64,000 bases of DNA from an uncultured Clostridia bacterium (lineage in GTDB: Bacteria; Bacillota; Clostridia; UMGS1810), in NCBI GenBank assembly GCA_934463165.1, contig CAKSJG010000008.1:30664-94663 (forward strand), read 5' to 3'. The translations under genes and the position numbers were made by a program. Shown here piece by piece: positions 1 to 9,049 of the stretch (position 1 is the stretch's first letter; every line of letters begins with the position of its first letter). The notes beneath the pieces were generated by a model. The model saw only the letters and a program-made list of their open reading frames with translations. It was not told the origin of the DNA and did not search any database.

Positions 1-390
1 AATGGTGATGGGTTTTGTCCATGTCGGTATAAAGGGGGTGATACCCTTAACTATGATGGGAGTACGGAAAACAGTACCGTCAAGAATTGCTCTTATTGTA
101 CCGTTCGGAGATTTCCACATTTCTTTAAGGTCATATTCGTCCATTCTTGCGGCATTCGGCGTGATTGTTGCGCATTTAACGGCAACGCCGTATTTTTTTG
201 TCGCTTCGGCACTGTCAAACGTAACCTTGTCGTTTGTTTCGTTTCTGTATTTGAGTCCGAGATCATAATATTCTGTTTTAAGATCCACATACGGAATGAG
301 AAGGATGTCCTTAATCATTTTCCATATTACTCTTGTCATTTCGTCTCCGTCCATTTCAACAAGAGGCGTTTTCATTGCTATTTTTGCCAT
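1..390 (-). CDS. icd: NADP-dependent isocitrate dehydrogenase, N-terminal part
   Basis: Only the first 130 codons are in the window; the gene runs off the left edge. The translation starts MAKIAMKTPLVEMDGDEMTR and contains VKCATITP and MWKSPNGTIR, hallmarks of the homodimeric IDH1/mitochondrial-like NADP isocitrate dehydrogenase that converts isocitrate to 2-oxoglutarate and CO2. The SPNGTIR segment holds substrate-contacting Ser and Arg residues in that family. The start is set by GAAAGGAATG shortly upstream of the ATG. It lies 37 bp downstream of the aconitase gene on the same strand, so two consecutive TCA-cycle steps are probably co-transcribed. This arm would feed 2-oxoglutarate to glutamate synthesis. 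Completeness at the 3' end cannot be judged. Confidence 0.93.
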   Translation of the reverse strand, partial: MAKIAMKTPLVEMDGDEMTRVIWKMIKDILLIPYVDLKTEYYDLGLKYRNETNDKVTFDSAEATKKYGVAVKCATITPNAARMDEYDLKEMWKSPNGTIRAILDGTVFRTPIIVKGITPFIPTWTKPITI

Positions 391-427
391 TTGTTATTTC
401 ATTCCTTTCAATGCAAAATATACAGAA

Positions 428-2359
428 TCAACCTTTTAATTTAGTATAGTTGAGAAGTCCGCCGGCAAGTATTATATCTCTTGTGCGATCCGTAAGCTCA
501 CAGCTGCACTCTATTTTTTCGCCGTTTGTCTTATTTTCGATGACTATGTCTTCGCTGTTTTTAATCTTCTCTGCAAGACCGTCAATTTTAAGCTCGTCAC
601 CCAAAGAGATTTTATCGTAATCGGCTTCGTTTTTAAATGTGAGCGGAAGTATTCCGGCATTAATGAGATTAGCTCTGTGAATACGCGCAAACGATTTGAC
701 AAGCACTGCCTTTACACCGAGATAAAGCGGTGCAAGAGCCGCATGCTCACGCGACGAACCCTGACCGTAGTTTGCGCCGCCGACAATTATGCTCTCGCCG
801 TATTCCTTTGCCCTTTCGGGGAATTTTTCGTCACATACGGTAAAGCAATAGTTTGATATTGCCGGGATATTTGAGCGAAGCGGAAGAATCTTTGCACCTG
901 CCGGCATAATGTGGTCTGTTGTGATGTTATCATCCACCTTAAGAGAGCATCTGCAGTCAAGATTTTCGGCCAGCTCGCTCGTTTTCGGGAAAGGTTTGAT
1001 ATTCGGCCCGCGCAGAACTTCAACGCTGTCCATATCCTTTTCACCAGCAGGAGGCACTATCATATTATCGTTTATTACAAATTCATCGGGCATTTTAAAT
1101 TCGGGCATATCGCCTATCTCACGCGGATCGGTAAGCACACCTTTTAATGCCGATATCGCCGCAACTTCGGGAGATACGAGATAAATCTCGGCATCCTTTG
1201 TGCCTGATCTGCCCTCAAAATTACGATTAAACGTTCTTAAGGATATTCCCTTTGAATTCGGTGACTGTCCCATACCTATGCACGGGCCGCAGGCGCTTTC
1301 AAGCACTCTTGCACCGGAATCAATCATAATGGAAAGAGCGCCGTTTTGGGCAAGCATGTTTAAAACCTGCTTTGATCCCGGAGCTATTGCAAGCGACACA
1401 TCGGGATGAACGGTTTTACCCTTTAATATGTAAGCAACCTTCATCATATCCTGAAGAGAGCTGTTTGTGCATGAGCCTATGCAGACCTGATCTATTTTCA
1501 TGTTTCCTATTTCAGACAAAGTTTTTACGTTATCGGGCATGTGCGGACACGCAGCCATCGGCTCGATTTCGGAAAGATTGATGTCAATCTGTTCATCATA
1601 AACGGCGTCTTCATCGGCGCTCAGCGGAGTCCATACATCTTCGCGCCTCTGAGCTTTTAAAAACTGCCTTGTTATTTCATCAGACGGGAAAATCGACGTT
1701 GTGGCGCCGAGCTCCGCACCCATATTCGTTATTGTTGCTCTTTCGGGAACGGAAAGCGTTTTTACACCCTCGCCCGTATATTCGATTACCTTTCCGACTC
1801 CGCCTTTAACGCTCATGCGGCGGAGAACTTCAAGAATAACATCCTTTGCGGCAACCCACGAAGAAAGCTTGCCCGTGAGATTGATTTTAACAATTTTGGG
1901 GTATGTGATGTAATATGCACCGCCGCCCATTGCAACGGCAACATCAAGGCCGCCCGCGCCTATTGCGATCATTCCTATGCCGCCGCCCGTGGGGGTGTGG
2001 CTGTCGGAACCGATAAGAGTTTTGCCCGGTATGCCGAATCTTTCAAGATGAACCTGATGGCATATTCCGTTACCCGGTCTTGAAAAATATATGCCGTGTT
2101 TCTTTGCGACAGATCCGATAAAACGGTGGTCATCGGCATTTTCAAATCCGGATTGCAATGTGTTATGATCTATATAAGCAACAGAACGTTCGGTTTTGAC
2201 ACGCGGAATACCTATGGCTTCAAATTCAAGATAAGCCATTGTACCCGTTGCGTCCTGTGTAAGGGTCTGGTCTATTCTTATTCCGATTTCTTTGCCTTTT
2301 TCAAAGCTTCCGTCAACAAGATGAGATTTAAGTATTTTTTCGGTTAAAGTTAAACCCAT
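428..2359 (-). CDS. acn: Aconitate hydratase
   Basis: A 643-residue protein that interconverts citrate and isocitrate using a [4Fe-4S] cluster. The cluster ligands are visible as the second Cys of CIGSCTNS (Cys297) and the pair in ACGPC (Cys357 and Cys360). GSDSHTPTGG near the N-terminus and GANYGQGSSREHAA in the C-terminal swivel domain are also diagnostic. The length fits the short (about 640-residue) aconitase form common in Clostridia rather than the roughly 900-residue AcnA. GGAAAGGATT precedes the start. It sits between glyS (38 bp upstream) and icd (37 bp downstream), so citrate-to-2-oxoglutarate conversion is encoded as a unit behind a tRNA synthetase. No separate promoter is evident. 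Confidence 0.95.
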   Translation of the reverse strand: MGLTLTEKILKSHLVDGSFEKGKEIGIRIDQTLTQDATGTMAYLEFEAIGIPRVKTERSVAYIDHNTLQSGFENADDHRFIGSVAKKHGIYFSRPGNGICHQVHLERFGIPGKTLIGSDSHTPTGGGIGMIAIGAGGLDVAVAMGGGAYYITYPKIVKINLTGKLSSWVAAKDVILEVLRRMSVKGGVGKVIEYTGEGVKTLSVPERATITNMGAELGATTSIFPSDEITRQFLKAQRREDVWTPLSADEDAVYDEQIDINLSEIEPMAACPHMPDNVKTLSEIGNMKIDQVCIGSCTNSSLQDMMKVAYILKGKTVHPDVSLAIAPGSKQVLNMLAQNGALSIMIDSGARVLESACGPCIGMGQSPNSKGISLRTFNRNFEGRSGTKDAEIYLVSPEVAAISALKGVLTDPREIGDMPEFKMPDEFVINDNMIVPPAGEKDMDSVEVLRGPNIKPFPKTSELAENLDCRCSLKVDDNITTDHIMPAGAKILPLRSNIPAISNYCFTVCDEKFPERAKEYGESIIVGGANYGQGSSREHAALAPLYLGVKAVLVKSFARIHRANLINAGILPLTFKNEADYDKISLGDELKIDGLAEKIKNSEDIVIENKTNGEKIECSCELTDRTRDIILAGGLLNYTKLKG

Positions 2360-2397
2360 TTATATCAATCCTTTCCAAATAATTTTCAATGCATGCA

Positions 2398-3789
2398 TTA
2401 AAAATCAAGTCTTTCTTCAATATATGCCGAGATATCGTCAATATCCAACGTTACCTGCTCCATTGTATCACGGTCTCTTACGGTTACCTTACCGGTTTCT
2501 TCCGTATCGAAATCATATGTAATGCACCAGGGAGTTCCGATTTCATCCTGACGGCGGTATCTCTTTCCTATGCTGCCTGCATCGTCAAATTCGCAATTGA
2601 ACTTTTTGCTGAGTTTTTCATAAAGCTTGTATGCATTTTCGCTGAGCTTTTTGGAAAGCGGAAGAACTGCCGCCTTAACCGGGGCAATAGCCGGGTGGAA
2701 ATGCATAACAACACGGGTGTCTTTTTCGTTTATCGTCTCTTCATCATATGCCTCAACGAGGAATGCAAGAGCAACTCTGTCTGCTCCGAGAGATGGTTCT
2801 ATGCAATAAGGAATGTATCTTTCATTTGTGACAGGGTCTATATATTCAAGCTTTTCGCCAGAATGAGCCGAATGCTGCTTCAGATCAAAATCGGTTCTGT
2901 CGGCAATGCCCCAGAGCTCGCCCCAGCCGAACGGGAAGAGGAATTCTATATCGGTTGTTGCGTTGCTGTAGTGAGAAAGCTCCTCGGGAGAATGGTCACG
3001 AAGCTTAATGTTTTCTTCTTTGATTCCGAGACTGAGAAGAAAGTTTTTGCAATAATCCTTCCAATATTTAAACCATTCGAGGTCTTCGCCCGGCTTGCAG
3101 AAAAATTCAAGCTCCATCTGCTCAAATTCTCGTGTTCTGAAAGTAAAGTTACCGGGTGTGATTTCGTTTCTGAAAGATTTACCGATCTGTCCGATACCGA
3201 AAGGTATTTTCTTTCTTGATGTTCTCTGAACGTTTTTAAAGTTAACAAAAATACCTTGTGCCGTTTCGGGTCTTAAATATATCTCGGATGATGAATCTTC
3301 CGTTACACCCTGGAAGGTTTTAAACATAAGATTGAACTTTCTTATATCGGTATAATTCATCTTACCGCATTTTGGGCAGACAATGTTATTTTCTTTGATA
3401 AAATCAAGCATTTTTTCGTCTGACCAACCGTCAACGGTAACCGTTTCGCCTTTATCAAAATACCAGTCTTCAATAAGTTTATCGGCACGGTAACGGCTTT
3501 TACATTCCTTGCAGTCCATGAGAGGATCGCTGAAGCCGCCGACATGCCCCGACGCAACCCATACCTTCGGATTCATGAGTATTGCTGCATCAAGCCCTAC
3601 GTTATATACGGATTCCTGAATGAATTTCTTCCACCAGGCTTTTTTAACATTGTTTTTAAATTCAACACCTATCGGGCCGTAATCCCAGGTGTTTGCGAGT
3701 CCGCCGTAAATTTCCGAACCGGAGTAGACTATACCTCTGCTCTTGCAAAGAGCAATTATTTTGTCCATCGTTTTTTCTGTATTGAGCAT
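2398..3789 (-). CDS. glyS: Glycyl-tRNA synthetase, dimeric class II type
   Basis: A 463-residue single-chain glycyl-tRNA synthetase of the alpha2 type shared with eukaryotes, archaea and many Firmicutes, not the alpha2beta2 form. It opens with MDKIIALCKSRGIVYSGSEIYGG. Class II motif 2 is in FRNEITPGNFTFRTREFEQME, motif 3 in GADRVALAFLVEAY, and an anticodon-binding domain forms the C-terminal 120 residues. A zinc-binding-like CPKCGKMNY lies in the insertion near residue 140. GAAAGGAATG sets the start. No T-box leader is visible in the 109 bp upstream; instead a plain promoter fits there. It is probably the first gene of a glyS-acn-icd unit. Confidence 0.95.
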   Translation of the reverse strand: MLNTEKTMDKIIALCKSRGIVYSGSEIYGGLANTWDYGPIGVEFKNNVKKAWWKKFIQESVYNVGLDAAILMNPKVWVASGHVGGFSDPLMDCKECKSRYRADKLIEDWYFDKGETVTVDGWSDEKMLDFIKENNIVCPKCGKMNYTDIRKFNLMFKTFQGVTEDSSSEIYLRPETAQGIFVNFKNVQRTSRKKIPFGIGQIGKSFRNEITPGNFTFRTREFEQMELEFFCKPGEDLEWFKYWKDYCKNFLLSLGIKEENIKLRDHSPEELSHYSNATTDIEFLFPFGWGELWGIADRTDFDLKQHSAHSGEKLEYIDPVTNERYIPYCIEPSLGADRVALAFLVEAYDEETINEKDTRVVMHFHPAIAPVKAAVLPLSKKLSENAYKLYEKLSKKFNCEFDDAGSIGKRYRRQDEIGTPWCITYDFDTEETGKVTVRDRDTMEQVTLDIDDISAYIEERLDF

Positions 3790-3830
3790 TTATATCATTC
3801 CTTTCATAACATACACGATTACATGATAAT

Positions 3831-3860
3831 ATCATACACTGAAATACTCTGTCTTGTCAA
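3831..3860 (-). promoter_or_regulatory. Candidate sigma-A promoter for glyS-acn-icd
   Basis: On the minus strand TTGACA (3855-3860) is followed by an 18-bp spacer and TATGAT (3831-3836), about 40 bp before the glyS start. The match is read directly from sequence; activity is inferred. Confidence 0.6.
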
Positions 3861-3898
3861 GGCTTTGGGGGATTTTTTGGGAATTTTTGCACGAGTTT

Positions 3899-4753
3899 TT
3901 AATTTTCAGTTTGTCTTATTGCTGCCGTAACGGCATTTTTCATAAGAGTAGCTATAGTCATTGGGCCTACGCCTCCCGGAACAGGAGTAATATACGATGC
4001 CTTTTCGCATGCGGAAGCAAAATCAACATCACCGCAAAGCTTGCCGTTTTCGTCTCTGTCCATACCTACATCTATAACAACGGCGCCCTCTTTTATATAA
4101 TCGGCATCTACCATTTTTGCTCTGCCGACGGCAACGACAAGAACATCCGCCGTGCGTGCAATCTCTCTTAAATTCTTTGTTTTTGAATGGCAGATTGTCA
4201 CCGTTGCATTTTGGTGAAGAAGAAGCATCGCCTGCGGTTTGCCGACAATGTTGCTTCTGCCTATTACAACACAGTTTTTGCCGCAAAGATCGGTTCCGCT
4301 CTCTTTTATAAGTTCCATAACGCCTGCCGGTGTGCATGGCAGAAAATCATAATTGCCTATCATTATTTTTCCGACATTTATCGGGTGAAATGCGTCAACA
4401 TCTTTTTTCGGATCTATGGCGTTAATTATTTTTTCTTCGTCTATATGCTTCGGAAGCGGAAGCTGCACAAGGATTCCGTGAATATCTTCCTTTTTGTTAA
4501 GCTTATCTATAAGAGACAAGAGCTCACTTTCGCCCGTATCGCCCGGTAGAGCATATTCTTCGGAGTATATACCGCAGTATTCGCATGCTTTTTTCTTATT
4601 GTTAACATACACGCGTGATGCGGGGTCACCCTCAACTATAACTACCGCAAGACCGGGATTAATACCTCTTGCCTTTAGCTCTGTTACCTTTTCTTTCACT
4701 TCGTCCTTTACTCTCTGTGAAACCCTTTTTCCGTCGAGAATTTGATATGCCAT
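3899..4753 (-). CDS. folD: Bifunctional methylenetetrahydrofolate dehydrogenase/cyclohydrolase
   Basis: A 284-residue FolD that interconverts 5,10-methylene-THF and 10-formyl-THF in one-carbon metabolism. The N-terminal catalytic domain contains the YVNNKKKACE segment with the family's Tyr and Lys, then GILVQLPLPKHI and PKKDVDAFHPINVG. The NADP-binding domain has VVIGRSNIVGKP and the C-terminal TPVPGGVGPMTIA signature. GGAAAGG lies upstream of the ATG. The first 95 bp of the gene overlap the 3' end of ygiQ in another frame. The start is well supported because MAYQILDGKRVSQ aligns with the conserved N-terminus of FolD. Confidence 0.95.
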   Translation of the reverse strand: MAYQILDGKRVSQRVKDEVKEKVTELKARGINPGLAVVIVEGDPASRVYVNNKKKACEYCGIYSEEYALPGDTGESELLSLIDKLNKKEDIHGILVQLPLPKHIDEEKIINAIDPKKDVDAFHPINVGKIMIGNYDFLPCTPAGVMELIKESGTDLCGKNCVVIGRSNIVGKPQAMLLLHQNATVTICHSKTKNLREIARTADVLVVAVGRAKMVDADYIKEGAVVIDVGMDRDENGKLCGDVDFASACEKASYITPVPGGVGPMTIATLMKNAVTAAIRQTEN

Positions 4754-6632
4754 TGTTTTTCGATTCCTTTCCGTTTTTTATTTTTCTGTTTTCATATTTA
4801 TCTCTGTTAAGCTCACGCTTTTCATTTTTAAGCACTCTCGGTCTTACAAGGCATTCGTCTCCGAAGCCTATGAGGTCACGTCTGCCGGCTTTTAAAAGCG
4901 CTTTAACGACAAGATCGTGATTTGACGGATCAGAAAACTGCAAAAGTGCGCGCTGCATCTGTTTTTCCTGAGGATCTCTCGCAACATAAACCTTTTGCAT
5001 ATCTATAGGGTTCAGACCCGTGTAGTACATACAGGTTGAAACGGTAAACGGCGTCGGATAAAAATCCTGCACCTGCTTGGGGTGAATACCGTTTTTCTTC
5101 ATGTAAAGCGCAAGCTCTACGGCATCATCTATCGTGCTGCCGGGATGACTGCTCATAAGATACGGTACGACATACTGATCCTTCCCGATTTTTTTGCTGT
5201 AACCGTAAAATTTATCCACAAACTTGTTATACACCTCTATGGGCGGCTTGCCCATAAGGCGCAAAACATTGTTGCTGACATGCTCGGGCGCCGTCCGAAG
5301 CTGACCGCTGACATGATTTTTTACAAGATCTTTAAAGAATTCGTTGTTCTTATCCGCAAGCAGATAATCATAACGGATTCCCGAACGTATGAAAACCTTC
5401 TTGACTTTGTCAAGCGAGCTGACTGCTCTTAAAGTTTTGACATAATTTTTATGACTGACATCCATGTTTTTGCAGACCGACGGAAACAGACAGCGTCTGT
5501 TTGTGCATGTTCCGCTTTTTAATTGCTTTTTGCACGACGGAATACTGAAATTTGCCGTCGGACCTCCGATATCATGAATATACCCCCTAAAGTGAGGGTC
5601 TTTTGTCATGCGTTCAACCTCACGAACAACGGACTCCGTGCTTCTGCTGCGCACGGAACGCCCCTGGTGAAATGTCAGCGCGCAAAAGTTGCACTCGCCG
5701 AAGCAGCCGCGGTTATTCGTGACTGAAAATCTTACCTCTTCTATTGCGGGGACTCCCCCGAACGGCTTATATATCGGGTGAGGCTCGCCCGTATACGGAA
5801 GCTCATAAACCTCGTCAAGCTCTTCCGTTTCAAGCGGCGCCATCGGTTTGTTGACAACAAGATATCTGTCATTATGCTTTTGGATAAGTACCTTTGCGGT
5901 TATGCTGTCCTGATTTTCAAACTGGATTTTTGTCGCAAGTGCATATTTATACTTATCATCCGCAACCTCTTCATATGACGGAATTTCGGTATAGTCCGGA
6001 ATATAAGACAGATCCTTTCTCATATAGCAGCAGCCGTCAATATCCGTGTCTGCCGCCGGTATGCCGCAGCTTAAGGCGTCGGCAAGCTCCGAAATAATTT
6101 TCTCTCCCATTCCGTAGGTAAGGACATCGGCGCGGCTGTCTGAAAGAATACTCCTGCGCACCTTGTTATCCCAATAGTCATAGTGCGCAAAGCGGCGCAG
6201 ACTCGCCTCAATGCCGCCGATTATTATCTGAACGCCTGGGTATGCTTCGCGGATTCTGTTACAGTAAACTATGGTTGCACGGTCGGGCCGCATGCCCGAC
6301 TTTCCGCCCGGAGAATACATATCCTCGCTGCGCCGTTTCTTGTTTACCGTATAATGGTTAACCATAGAATCTATGTTGCCTGCCGAAACCAGAAATGCAA
6401 GCTTCGGTCTGCCGAGGCGCATAAAATCATCGGTGTTTTTCCAATTCGGCTGCGGAATTATGCCGACGCTGTACCCCTTTGATTCAAGAACCCTTGAAAT
6501 TATTGCATGGCCGAATGCCGGATGATCGACATATGCGTCTCCGCAGACATACACAAAATCAAGCTGTTTTATTCCTCTGTCATCCATATCGCTTTTGGAT
6601 ATTGGTAAAAATCTGTTATCTCTGTCTGACAT
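4659..6632 (-). CDS. YgiQ-type radical SAM protein
   Basis: A 657-residue member of the YgiQ family (UPF0313). The radical SAM cluster motif is CFGECNFC with Cys310, Cys314 and Cys317. The family's N-terminal region (VCGDAYVDHPAFGHAIISRVLE) and GMRPDRATIVYCNRIRE are clear. The biochemical reaction of the family is not established. The last 35 or so residues are rich in Lys and Arg and look disordered; this tail is encoded inside the folD reading region, giving a 95-bp overlap. It lies 15 bp downstream of ftsK in the rho-ftsK-ygiQ-folD run. Confidence 0.9.
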   Translation of the reverse strand: MSDRDNRFLPISKSDMDDRGIKQLDFVYVCGDAYVDHPAFGHAIISRVLESKGYSVGIIPQPNWKNTDDFMRLGRPKLAFLVSAGNIDSMVNHYTVNKKRRSEDMYSPGGKSGMRPDRATIVYCNRIREAYPGVQIIIGGIEASLRRFAHYDYWDNKVRRSILSDSRADVLTYGMGEKIISELADALSCGIPAADTDIDGCCYMRKDLSYIPDYTEIPSYEEVADDKYKYALATKIQFENQDSITAKVLIQKHNDRYLVVNKPMAPLETEELDEVYELPYTGEPHPIYKPFGGVPAIEEVRFSVTNNRGCFGECNFCALTFHQGRSVRSRSTESVVREVERMTKDPHFRGYIHDIGGPTANFSIPSCKKQLKSGTCTNRRCLFPSVCKNMDVSHKNYVKTLRAVSSLDKVKKVFIRSGIRYDYLLADKNNEFFKDLVKNHVSGQLRTAPEHVSNNVLRLMGKPPIEVYNKFVDKFYGYSKKIGKDQYVVPYLMSSHPGSTIDDAVELALYMKKNGIHPKQVQDFYPTPFTVSTCMYYTGLNPIDMQKVYVARDPQEKQMQRALLQFSDPSNHDLVVKALLKAGRRDLIGFGDECLVRPRVLKNEKRELNRDKYENRKIKNGKESKNNGISNSRRKKGFTESKGRSERKGNRAKGKRY

Positions 6633-6647
6633 AATGACATTCCGTTC

Positions 6648-9044
6648 TTATTTCATAAGCATTTCGTTATACTGTTCTCTGGTTATAAGCACCTGACGCG
6701 GTTTGTTGCCGTCAAGACCGCTTATTATACCTCTTGCTTCCATCTGATCTATAATACTTCCCGCACGGTTATATCCTATACGGAAACGTCTCTGCAGAAG
6801 TGATGTCGAAATTTGCCCGCTTGTAACCGCCATATCTATCGCGTCGGACAAAAGCTCGTCGCAGTCGCCGGGGTCTTCTCCGTCGGGAGAATATTCGCCC
6901 TCGTCCTTTTCTATCTGCTCTATAACATTAGGGTCATACACAGGTACCGACTTGCTTGACACAGCCTCCACAACCGCCTTTACATCGGCATCGGAAACAA
7001 ATGCGCCCTGCATTCTGTTCGGTGACGTTTCGCCGACAGGCATGTAGAGCATGTCTCCCTTACCGATAAGTTTTTCAGCGCCGCCCATGTCGAGAATCGT
7101 CTGAGAGTCACGCACGGACGCAACCATGAATGATATTCGGCTCGGAACATTTGCCTTGATATTACCCGTTATGAATTTAACAACAGGCCTTTGTGTTGCT
7201 ATAACAAGATGCATGCCTGCTGCACGCGCAAGCTGGGCTATACGGCAAACATAATTTTCAACATCGGCGGGAGCCACCATCATAAGATCGGCAAACTCAT
7301 CAATGACAATAACTATTGACGCCATCTTATTCTGCGGTGTTCCGTTTTTCTCCATAAGCTCATTATATCCCTTTATGTTGCGGACATTGTTCTGCTCAAA
7401 TGTGCTGTATCGCTCCGTCATTTCCTGAACTGCCCACGACAGCGCACCCGTTGCTTTTTTTGCATCCTTAACCACGGGGATAAGTAAATGCGGTATACCG
7501 TTATATACACCGAGCTCAACCTGCTTAGGGTCAATCATAACAAGCTTAACTTCATTCGGATCGGCCTTATACATAAGGCTGATTATGATAGTGTTTATGC
7601 ACACGGATTTACCTGCACCCGTGGCACCGGCTATGAGAAGATGCGGCATTTTTGCAAGATCCATTATTATCGGCTTGCCGCTTACATCCTTGCCGAGTGC
7701 AACCGCAAGCTTTGATTTGTGATTTTTAAATTCCTCGCTCTCAATAACCTCACGGAGAGATACAACACTCGGATTTTTGTTTTCTATTTCTATACCTATT
7801 GTCGATTTGCCCGGGACCGGAGCAACCATTACGCCTTTATCCGCCTTGAATTTAAGACCGATATCCTTGGAGAGCCCCGTAACCTGACTGACGCGGACAC
7901 CCTCGGCAGGTTCTATTTCATATCTTGTTATCGTCGGCCCCTGGCTGATCTCAACAACACTTGCCTCAACCTTAAAACTTCGGAGTGTTTCTATCAACTG
8001 CTTTGCGTTGTGGCGCAGCTCTTCAACATTTGATCCGTTTGAATTTGACTGCGGTCTTGAAAGCAGGTCGATTGACGGATACGAATATTCAATCAGCTCT
8101 TCGCCCGCGTCTCCGCCGTTTTCTATTTCTTCCTTGATTTCGCGGTCTATATTTTCCTTTTCATCATCGCTGATTTTCTTTGCCGCTTTTTCTTCGTCGG
8201 AGGGCTCCATATCTTCCGGCCCGGATGTCACGTCATCGTAAATTTTAATCTCCGGGTCAACAAATATCGGCTCGTCCTCAGCAGCGCTTTCCGGCAACAC
8301 GTCAGGAGTATCTTTTTCGCGGCTTATTTTGGAAATATCCGGTTCGGTAACCGTACCGCGCGAACGCTTGAACTGCTTTTCTTCCGATTCATATTCGGAT
8401 GCCGTTCTTTTGATATCGGCAAATATATTGCGAATCGATATTAAAACATCCGACACGGATATATTAAAAATCAAAATTACAAATACAATAAGCAGGCATA
8501 TAAGAAGGATGTACGCACCCGTTATCCCGAACACCGACAGCGCCTTTGCCGTAATACCGCCGATAAATCCGCCGCTCGGTTTTCCGCTCATACCGTATGT
8601 AAACCACTCGCTTGCCTTTTTTGACGGGACAAACATCAGCTGCATAAGCGCCGCGGCATCTATTACCGAAGCATACGAAAGAACATATTTGCTCCTGTTG
8701 GAGCCGCCGTCCATATTGCGCAGAGAATACACTATAAGCCCCACCGTTATAAGCGGCAGAATGTATGAAAGAGAGCCGATTATTCCGGTAAAAATGTTAT
8801 AGATCCATTTCCCGATGAAGCCGACGCCTTTGCCGCCGCTGTAAATACACACCGTCACATAGAGGCAAAATGCAATTATGCATATTGCGGAAATTTCAAA
8901 GTTTCTTTTTTGCGTTTCGGCAGACACAGTCTTGGACTTTGAGGATGCCGGCAGACGTTTTTTCGCGGTTGTGCTTTTTCTGCCGGATGCTTTGGCAGAA
9001 GTTTTTTTATCCGTTCGCTTATTTTTATTGTTTGCAGATGCCAT
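6648..9044 (-). CDS. FtsK/SpoIIIE-type DNA translocase
   Basis: A 798-residue membrane-anchored DNA pump that moves chromosomal DNA through a closing septum in division or sporulation. A Lys/Ser-rich N-terminal tail of about 45 residues is followed by four hydrophobic segments (about 50-210), an acidic linker (about 215-320), and the RecA-like motor with Walker A GATGAGKSVC, Walker B IVIVIDEFADLM and IATQRPVVKFITGNIKANVP. The C-terminal winged-helix gamma domain (about 735-798) contains TSLLQRRFRIGYNRAGSIID, which in FtsK/SpoIIIE reads oriented chromosomal sequences. Whether it is the divisional or sporulation paralogue cannot be decided from the sequence. Only 5 bp separate it from rho. Confidence 0.93.
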   Translation of the reverse strand: MASANNKNKRTDKKTSAKASGRKSTTAKKRLPASSKSKTVSAETQKRNFEISAICIIAFCLYVTVCIYSGGKGVGFIGKWIYNIFTGIIGSLSYILPLITVGLIVYSLRNMDGGSNRSKYVLSYASVIDAAALMQLMFVPSKKASEWFTYGMSGKPSGGFIGGITAKALSVFGITGAYILLICLLIVFVILIFNISVSDVLISIRNIFADIKRTASEYESEEKQFKRSRGTVTEPDISKISREKDTPDVLPESAAEDEPIFVDPEIKIYDDVTSGPEDMEPSDEEKAAKKISDDEKENIDREIKEEIENGGDAGEELIEYSYPSIDLLSRPQSNSNGSNVEELRHNAKQLIETLRSFKVEASVVEISQGPTITRYEIEPAEGVRVSQVTGLSKDIGLKFKADKGVMVAPVPGKSTIGIEIENKNPSVVSLREVIESEEFKNHKSKLAVALGKDVSGKPIIMDLAKMPHLLIAGATGAGKSVCINTIIISLMYKADPNEVKLVMIDPKQVELGVYNGIPHLLIPVVKDAKKATGALSWAVQEMTERYSTFEQNNVRNIKGYNELMEKNGTPQNKMASIVIVIDEFADLMMVAPADVENYVCRIAQLARAAGMHLVIATQRPVVKFITGNIKANVPSRISFMVASVRDSQTILDMGGAEKLIGKGDMLYMPVGETSPNRMQGAFVSDADVKAVVEAVSSKSVPVYDPNVIEQIEKDEGEYSPDGEDPGDCDELLSDAIDMAVTSGQISTSLLQRRFRIGYNRAGSIIDQMEARGIISGLDGNKPRQVLITREQYNEMLMK

Positions 9045-9049
9045 TTATA

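Noticed and set aside
3790..3898. T-box leader for glyS
   Set aside because: The 109-bp gap is too short and lacks a T-box core or a specifier/antiterminator structure; a simple promoter fits.
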